This document shows positions 60,178-64,000 of a stretch of 64,000 nt of DNA, in pieces. The number at the start of each line of letters is the position of its first letter. The stretch's first letter is position 1. The DNA is taken from NCBI GenBank assembly GCA_017537965.1, contig JAFYJV010000018.1, forward strand, positions 1-64,000, in the 5' to 3' direction. Source of the stretch: Bacteroidales bacterium (GTDB lineage: Bacteria; Bacteroidota; Bacteroidia; Bacteroidales; F082). Under the pieces are notes generated by a model, which had not been told where the DNA came from, made no database searches, and saw only the letters and a program-made list of their open reading frames with translations. The position numbers were made by a program, and so were the translations under genes.

Positions 60178-61737
60178 ATGTTAATTGAACAGAAAATACA
60201 AGAATTGCTGGAAAAGCGCGGAGAGGCCCGTCTCGGTGGTGGCCAAAAGCGTATTGACTCCCAGCATGCAAAGGGCAAGATGACTGCCCGCGAACGTATC
60301 GCCATCCTGCTCGATGAAGGCAGCTTCGAAGAGACGGACATGTTCGTGACCCATCGTACAGTAGATTTCGGTCTCGACAAGCAACAGTACCTTGGTGACG
60401 GTGTCGTTACCGGTCATGGCACCATCGACGGTCGTGTCGTCTATGTCTATGCCCAGGACTTCACTGTGTTTGGTGGTGCCTTGAGCGAGACCATGTCGCT
60501 GAAGATCTGCAAGGTGATGGATCAAGCCATGAAAGTTGGCGCTCCCGTCATTGGCATCTGTGACTCGGGCGGTGCCCGTATCCAAGAAGGCTCCCGTTCT
60601 CTGGCAGGTTATGCTGAAATTTTCCAACGCAACATCAACGCCTCTGGCGTAATCCCACAGATCTCTGCCATCTTCGGTCCTTGCGCCGGCGGTGCTGTGT
60701 ACTCACCTGCCCTCACCGACTTTATCATCATGACCAATGCCGGCAGCTACATGTTCCTCACTGGTCCGAAAGTCGTGAAGACCGTCATCGGCGAGGATGT
60801 CTCCACTGACGACCTCGGTGGCGCCCGTATCCACAGCCAGAAGTCGGGTGTGGCCCACTTCGCTGCCGAAAGTGAAGAGGAAGGTCTCGCCATCATCCGC
60901 AGACTCATCTCCTTCATCCCGCAGAACAACATGGAGAATCCTCCGCTGGCGGAGTGCAACGACCCCATCGACCGTATGGAAGATGCCCTCAACCAGATCA
61001 TTCCTGACAATCCGAACAAGCCTTACAACGTGGGCGACATCATCACCGCCATCGTTGACAACGGCGACTTCCTTGAGATCCACAAGAACTACGCAAAGAA
61101 CATCATCGTCGGCTTCGCCCGATTCGACGGTATGCCAGTGGGTATCGTGGCCAATAACCCGGCCTTCTTCGCTGGTGTGCTCGACTGCGACGCTTCCCGC
61201 AAGGGTGCCCGTTTCGTTCGCTTCTGCGACGCTTTCAACATCCCGATTGTGACCCTCGTTGACGTTCCTGGCTTCCTGCCTGGCACTGGTCAAGAGTACA
61301 ACGGTATCATCGTCCATGGTGCCAAGTTGCTTTATGCATACGGCGAATCCACCGTGCCGAAGGTCACCGTCACTCTGCGTAAGTCGTATGGCGGCTCTCA
61401 CCTCGTGATGGGCTGCAAGCAGCTCCGCAACGACGTCAACTACGCTTGGCCGACTGCTGAGATCGCTGTGATGGGCGCTAGTGGTGCCGTTGAAGTTCTT
61501 GATGGAAAGAAGATCGCAGAGATCACCAATCCCGAAGAACGCGCCGAGTTCATTGCCCAGAAGGTGGATGAATACACCAAGAAGTTCGCCAACCCATACG
61601 AAGCTGCCAAGTTCGGCTATATCGACGACGTCATTGAGCCACGCAACACCCGTTTCCGTGTGATCCGCGCGCTCCGCACCCTTGAGACCAAACGCTTGGC
61701 CAATCCTGAGAAGAAACATTCCAACATCCCGTTATAA
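60178..61737 (+). CDS. mmdA: methylmalonyl-CoA decarboxylase alpha subunit (carboxyltransferase)
   Basis: The 519-residue product removes CO2 from methylmalonyl-CoA and places it on the biotin of the carrier protein. Seen: the carboxyltransferase motifs [66 protein letters not shown], and the second half [22 protein letters not shown] and [15 protein letters not shown]. The family is shared with propionyl-CoA carboxylase beta; the presence of oadG and oadB in the operon and the absence of a biotin carboxylase gene make a sodium-pumping decarboxylase more likely. The ATG at 60178 is preferred over an in-frame codon inside mce. Confidence 0.93.
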   Translation: MLIEQKIQELLEKRGEARLGGGQKRIDSQHAKGKMTARERIAILLDEGSFEETDMFVTHRTVDFGLDKQQYLGDGVVTGHGTIDGRVVYVYAQDFTVFGGALSETMSLKICKVMDQAMKVGAPVIGICDSGGARIQEGSRSLAGYAEIFQRNINASGVIPQISAIFGPCAGGAVYSPALTDFIIMTNAGSYMFLTGPKVVKTVIGEDVSTDDLGGARIHSQKSGVAHFAAESEEEGLAIIRRLISFIPQNNMENPPLAECNDPIDRMEDALNQIIPDNPNKPYNVGDIITAIVDNGDFLEIHKNYAKNIIVGFARFDGMPVGIVANNPAFFAGVLDCDASRKGARFVRFCDAFNIPIVTLVDVPGFLPGTGQEYNGIIVHGAKLLYAYGESTVPKVTVTLRKSYGGSHLVMGCKQLRNDVNYAWPTAEIAVMGASGAVEVLDGKKIAEITNPEERAEFIAQKVDEYTKKFANPYEAAKFGYIDDVIEPRNTRFRVIRALRTLETKRLANPEKKHSNIPL

Positions 61738-61748
61738 TCTGTTGAGCA

Positions 61749-62111
61749 ATGGAATTCCTATCAGTAATCTTAGACGTTGACTTTACCAAGGGATGGATCG
61801 TCACCATCGCAGGTTTTCTCATTGTCATCATCGCCCTGTTCATCCTCTCGTTCATCTTCCGTGGTGTAGCAGCCTATTTCACGAAGAAGGATGCCCAGAA
61901 GGATGCTCCCAAGGTGATCGACAAACCTAAGGAGATACCCGTGGTGAAGACCGCCGAAGGTGAGATTCCGAACGAGATCCTTACCGCAATTGGCATGGCC
62001 TTGTACCTCTCTACCAATCTTCATGACGAAGAAAGCAACGTCATTACCATTGAGAGAAGAAACACCTCGTGGAATGACAAGAACTATGGAGTTAGACACT
62101 GGAAACGTTAA
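61749..62111 (+). CDS. OadG-like small membrane subunit
   Basis: The 120-residue product has one membrane helix (residues ~16-42, GWIVTIAGFLIVIIALFILSF) and a soluble tail rich in Lys and Asp (KKDAQKDAPKVIDKPKE), ending in a conserved-looking MALYLSTNLHDEE segment. It fits the OadG/MmdD-type subunit that stabilises the sodium-pumping decarboxylase and links its soluble and membrane parts. Gaps of 11 bases on both sides. Confidence 0.8.
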   Translation: MEFLSVILDVDFTKGWIVTIAGFLIVIIALFILSFIFRGVAAYFTKKDAQKDAPKVIDKPKEIPVVKTAEGEIPNEILTAIGMALYLSTNLHDEESNVITIERRNTSWNDKNYGVRHWKR

Positions 62112-62122
62112 TCTTTAGAACA

Positions 62123-62563
62123 ATGAAAAAATTCAAATTCACTATTAGTGGTAAACCATACGAAGTGGAAGTCCAGGACATTGAGGGCAATATCGCCACG
62201 GTCAATGTGAACGGGACGGAATATAAAGTGGAAATGGAAGAACAGGCTGCTCCGGTTGTCGCTCCGATTGCCCGTCCTGCCGCCAAGCCCGCTGCAAGTG
62301 CCTCAACGCAAAGCGCAGCCCCGAAACCTGCCGCTGCCGCTGGTGGCGCCGGATACAAGATGGCCGCTCCTCTGCCAGGTACCATCATGCAAATCTTTGT
62401 ACATCAAGGCGACAGCGTCAAGAAAGGCGACAAGTTGTTGATGTATGAAGCCATGAAGATGGAGAACAACCTGTTGGCCGAGGCTGACGGTACCATTACC
62501 GCCATCAACTGTCGTCAAGGCGACAATGTGCTCCAAGGTGATGTGTTAATCGTAATTGGATAA
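62123..62563 (+). CDS. mmdC: biotin carboxyl carrier protein of the decarboxylase
   Basis: The 146-residue product carries the CO2. The biotin attachment motif EAMKMEN is at residues 109-115 (Lys 112). Residues 1-40 form a small N-terminal beta domain, followed by an Ala/Pro-rich flexible linker (~42-75), and the biotinyl domain (~77-146, PLPGTIMQIFVHQGDSVKKG). The length is typical of MmdC/gcdC-type subunits in Bacteroidota. Confidence 0.95.
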   Translation: MKKFKFTISGKPYEVEVQDIEGNIATVNVNGTEYKVEMEEQAAPVVAPIARPAAKPAASASTQSAAPKPAAAAGGAGYKMAAPLPGTIMQIFVHQGDSVKKGDKLLMYEAMKMENNLLAEADGTITAINCRQGDNVLQGDVLIVIG

Positions 62564-62567
62564 AGCC

Positions 62568-64000
62568 ATGTTGGGAAAGAAAAGTATCTATAGAAGACCG
62601 GCGGTGATCCTCGCCTCTTTGCTCATCCTCCTGCTGCTGAATGTCGTCGTGGTCAACAACCCGATGTTAGCCACTAGGGTGAGTGATCTGACGGAGCAAA
62701 CCGATTCGGTTACCGAGATGAGCTTGGAAGAAAGCAATGCCCAGACAGCTGCCATGGTCGATGCCATGACGGAACCGCAAGAGGAGCAAACGCTTTCCGT
62801 CGAAGAACAACGCCCATCCACAACGGAACAACTTAAGGACGGCTTGCGTAAGTTCTGGATCCTTACCGGTTTCAGGAATTGCAAGTTGGGTAACCTCATC
62901 ATGATCATTGTGGGTATCATCTTCATCTTCCTTGCCGTGAGATTTGAGTTCGAGCCCATGCTGCTGATCCCTATCGGAACGGGTATCATTTGTGGTAACA
63001 TCCCATTTTTCCAAGGGTATGGAGTCAACCTTGCCGATGCCGTCAACTACGCACAGGCTGCTATCGACTCGGGAGCTTTCAGTTTCGACCTGGAGACCGC
63101 CAAGGCTCTGTTGCTGGGTGTCTTTGGCGACAATCCAGGCGACAAACACATGGTGTTGAGCGAAGCCATCAAGGTGGTTGACAAGATGGACTTGACCAAA
63201 GTGGGTATTGCTGCAGGCAACATCGAAGAAGTGAAGCTGTTCTTGAATCAAGTGTTCGAAGCTGGTGAGTTGAACCTCCAGACAGGTCTTTACCAACAAG
63301 GCAGTGTGCTCAACTACCTGTATTTCGGTGTGAACAAAGGCATCTACCCGCCTTTGATCTTCCTGGGCATTGGTGCCATGACCGACTTCTCGTCGCTCAT
63401 CGCCAACCCGAAACTGATGATTCTGGGAGCCGCTGCACAACTCGGCGTGTTCATCACGTTTATTGGTGCCTTGTATTTGGGCTTTAACCTGCGTGAGGCT
63501 GGTGCCATTGGCATCATCGGTGGTGCTGACGGTCCTACCGCCATCTTCCTCTCCTCACGTTTGGCCAACGGCATGAACGGCACCCGTAACCTTATCGGAC
63601 CTATTGCCATTGCAGCTTATTCCTACATGGCTTTGGTGCCTGTGATTCAGCCGCCCATCATCCGTTTGATGACCTCGAAGAAAGAGCGTCTGATCAAGAT
63701 GAAGGCGCCTCGTATGGTGAACAAGACCGAGAAGATCATGTTCCCCATCGTGGGTCTCATCCTGACCACTTTCATCAGCCCGACTGCCTTGCCGCTGTTA
63801 GGTATGCTGTTCTTCGGTAACATCATCAAGGAATCGGGTGTTGTGAAACGTTTGCAGAACACGGCTGCCAATCCTTTGATCGACATTGTGACGATCATCC
63901 TGGGTCTCACCGTGGGTGCTTCCACGCAAGCTTCGGTGTTCCTGACCTCAAGCTCCATCAAGATCTTCATCTTGGGTGCCTGCTCGTTTGCCGTGGCTAC
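62568..64000 (+). CDS. oadB: sodium-pumping decarboxylase beta subunit (cut by window end)
   Basis: At least 477 codons are read from the ATG at 62568 to the right edge, in frame and without a stop. The first membrane helix (PAVILASLLILLLLNVVVV) is followed by an ~85-residue hydrophilic stretch rich in Glu, Thr and Ser, then the family core: FEFEPMLLIPIGTGIICGNIP, GAMTDFSSLIANPKL, GGADGPTAIFLSSRLANG (with the Asp implicated in sodium passage), AIAAYSYMALVPVIQPPIIRL, TSKKERLIKM and FGNIIKESGVVKRL. The protein couples decarboxylation of carboxy-biotin to export of sodium ions. The N-terminal part before the core is longer than in the Klebsiella subunit. Confidence 0.92.
   Translation, partial: MLGKKSIYRRPAVILASLLILLLLNVVVVNNPMLATRVSDLTEQTDSVTEMSLEESNAQTAAMVDAMTEPQEEQTLSVEEQRPSTTEQLKDGLRKFWILTGFRNCKLGNLIMIIVGIIFIFLAVRFEFEPMLLIPIGTGIICGNIPFFQGYGVNLADAVNYAQAAIDSGAFSFDLETAKALLLGVFGDNPGDKHMVLSEAIKVVDKMDLTKVGIAAGNIEEVKLFLNQVFEAGELNLQTGLYQQGSVLNYLYFGVNKGIYPPLIFLGIGAMTDFSSLIANPKLMILGAAAQLGVFITFIGALYLGFNLREAGAIGIIGGADGPTAIFLSSRLANGMNGTRNLIGPIAIAAYSYMALVPVIQPPIIRLMTSKKERLIKMKAPRMVNKTEKIMFPIVGLILTTFISPTALPLLGMLFFGNIIKESGVVKRLQNTAANPLIDIVTIILGLTVGASTQASVFLTSSSIKIFILGACSFAVA

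Noticed and set aside
60178..61737. Propionyl-CoA carboxylase beta subunit
   Set aside because: Sequence alone does not separate the two, but the operon contains OadG- and OadB-like membrane subunits and no biotin carboxylase gene, favouring the sodium-pumping decarboxylase.

Overview
The window is bacterial chromosome from a member of the order Bacteroidales (phylum Bacteroidota). The evidence is: repeated Bacteroidota-type -7 boxes (TAnnTTTG, several with a TTTG -33 box 19-20 bases upstream); two secreted proteins ending in a type IX secretion (T9SS) sorting domain; an OstA-like protein, a GGGtGRT protein and DUF5618 proteins, all typical of this group; and a sodium-pumping methylmalonyl-CoA decarboxylase operon of the kind used in propionate fermentation. 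Genus cannot be decided from the sequence. No insertion sequence, prophage, CRISPR array or reverse transcriptase is visible.

Layout. 1-2.5 kb is a small accessory patch: two DUF5618 genes, an Rpn/PD-(D/E)XK nuclease gene and two copies of a ~130-bp intergenic repeat. 2.5-16.6 kb is a cell-surface locus: a 3951-residue T9SS-exported beta-helix-type giant protein, a tiny protein with a C-terminal sorting-like tail, and a fimbrillin-like lipoprotein. 16.6-24.3 kb holds an AsmA-like protein, a small lipoprotein, thymidine kinase, an acidic coiled-coil protein, rsmI and an OstA-like gene. 24.3-29.2 kb is a compact operon panG-panB-panC-panD-coaBC-coaX, predicted to run from ketoisovalerate to 4'-phosphopantetheine. 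29.3-36.4 kb holds a fused flavin/iron-sulfur dehydrogenase, a third DUF5618 gene, an MBOAT/SGNH acyltransferase pair and a polyprenyl synthase. 36.5-45.6 kb holds a thioester-less alpha-2-macroglobulin homologue, rlmN and a T9SS-exported CotH-kinase protein. 45.7-52.3 kb holds a GGGtGRT/iron-sulfur scaffold pair, tRNA-Leu(CAA), prs-rplY, pth, a lipoprotein and an RlmL-type methyltransferase. 52.4-59.6 kb holds gatE-gatD (the archaeal-type Glu-tRNA(Gln) amidotransferase) and a 1286-residue lipoprotein. 59.7-64 kb is mce-mmdA-oadG-mmdC-oadB, cut by the window end.

The two observations I consider most worth following are the archaeal-type gatE-gatD pair in a bacterial genome, and a dispersed family of degenerate 7-bp tandem repeats. 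The repeats sit at gene ends (often containing the TGA stop codon), inside the polyprenyl synthase gene, in one leader region, and in the panB-panC junction.

Start codons were set using the promoters. In several places a longer reading frame exists only because the TTTG of the -7 box reads as TTG or GTG, and the real start lies 20-40 bases downstream.
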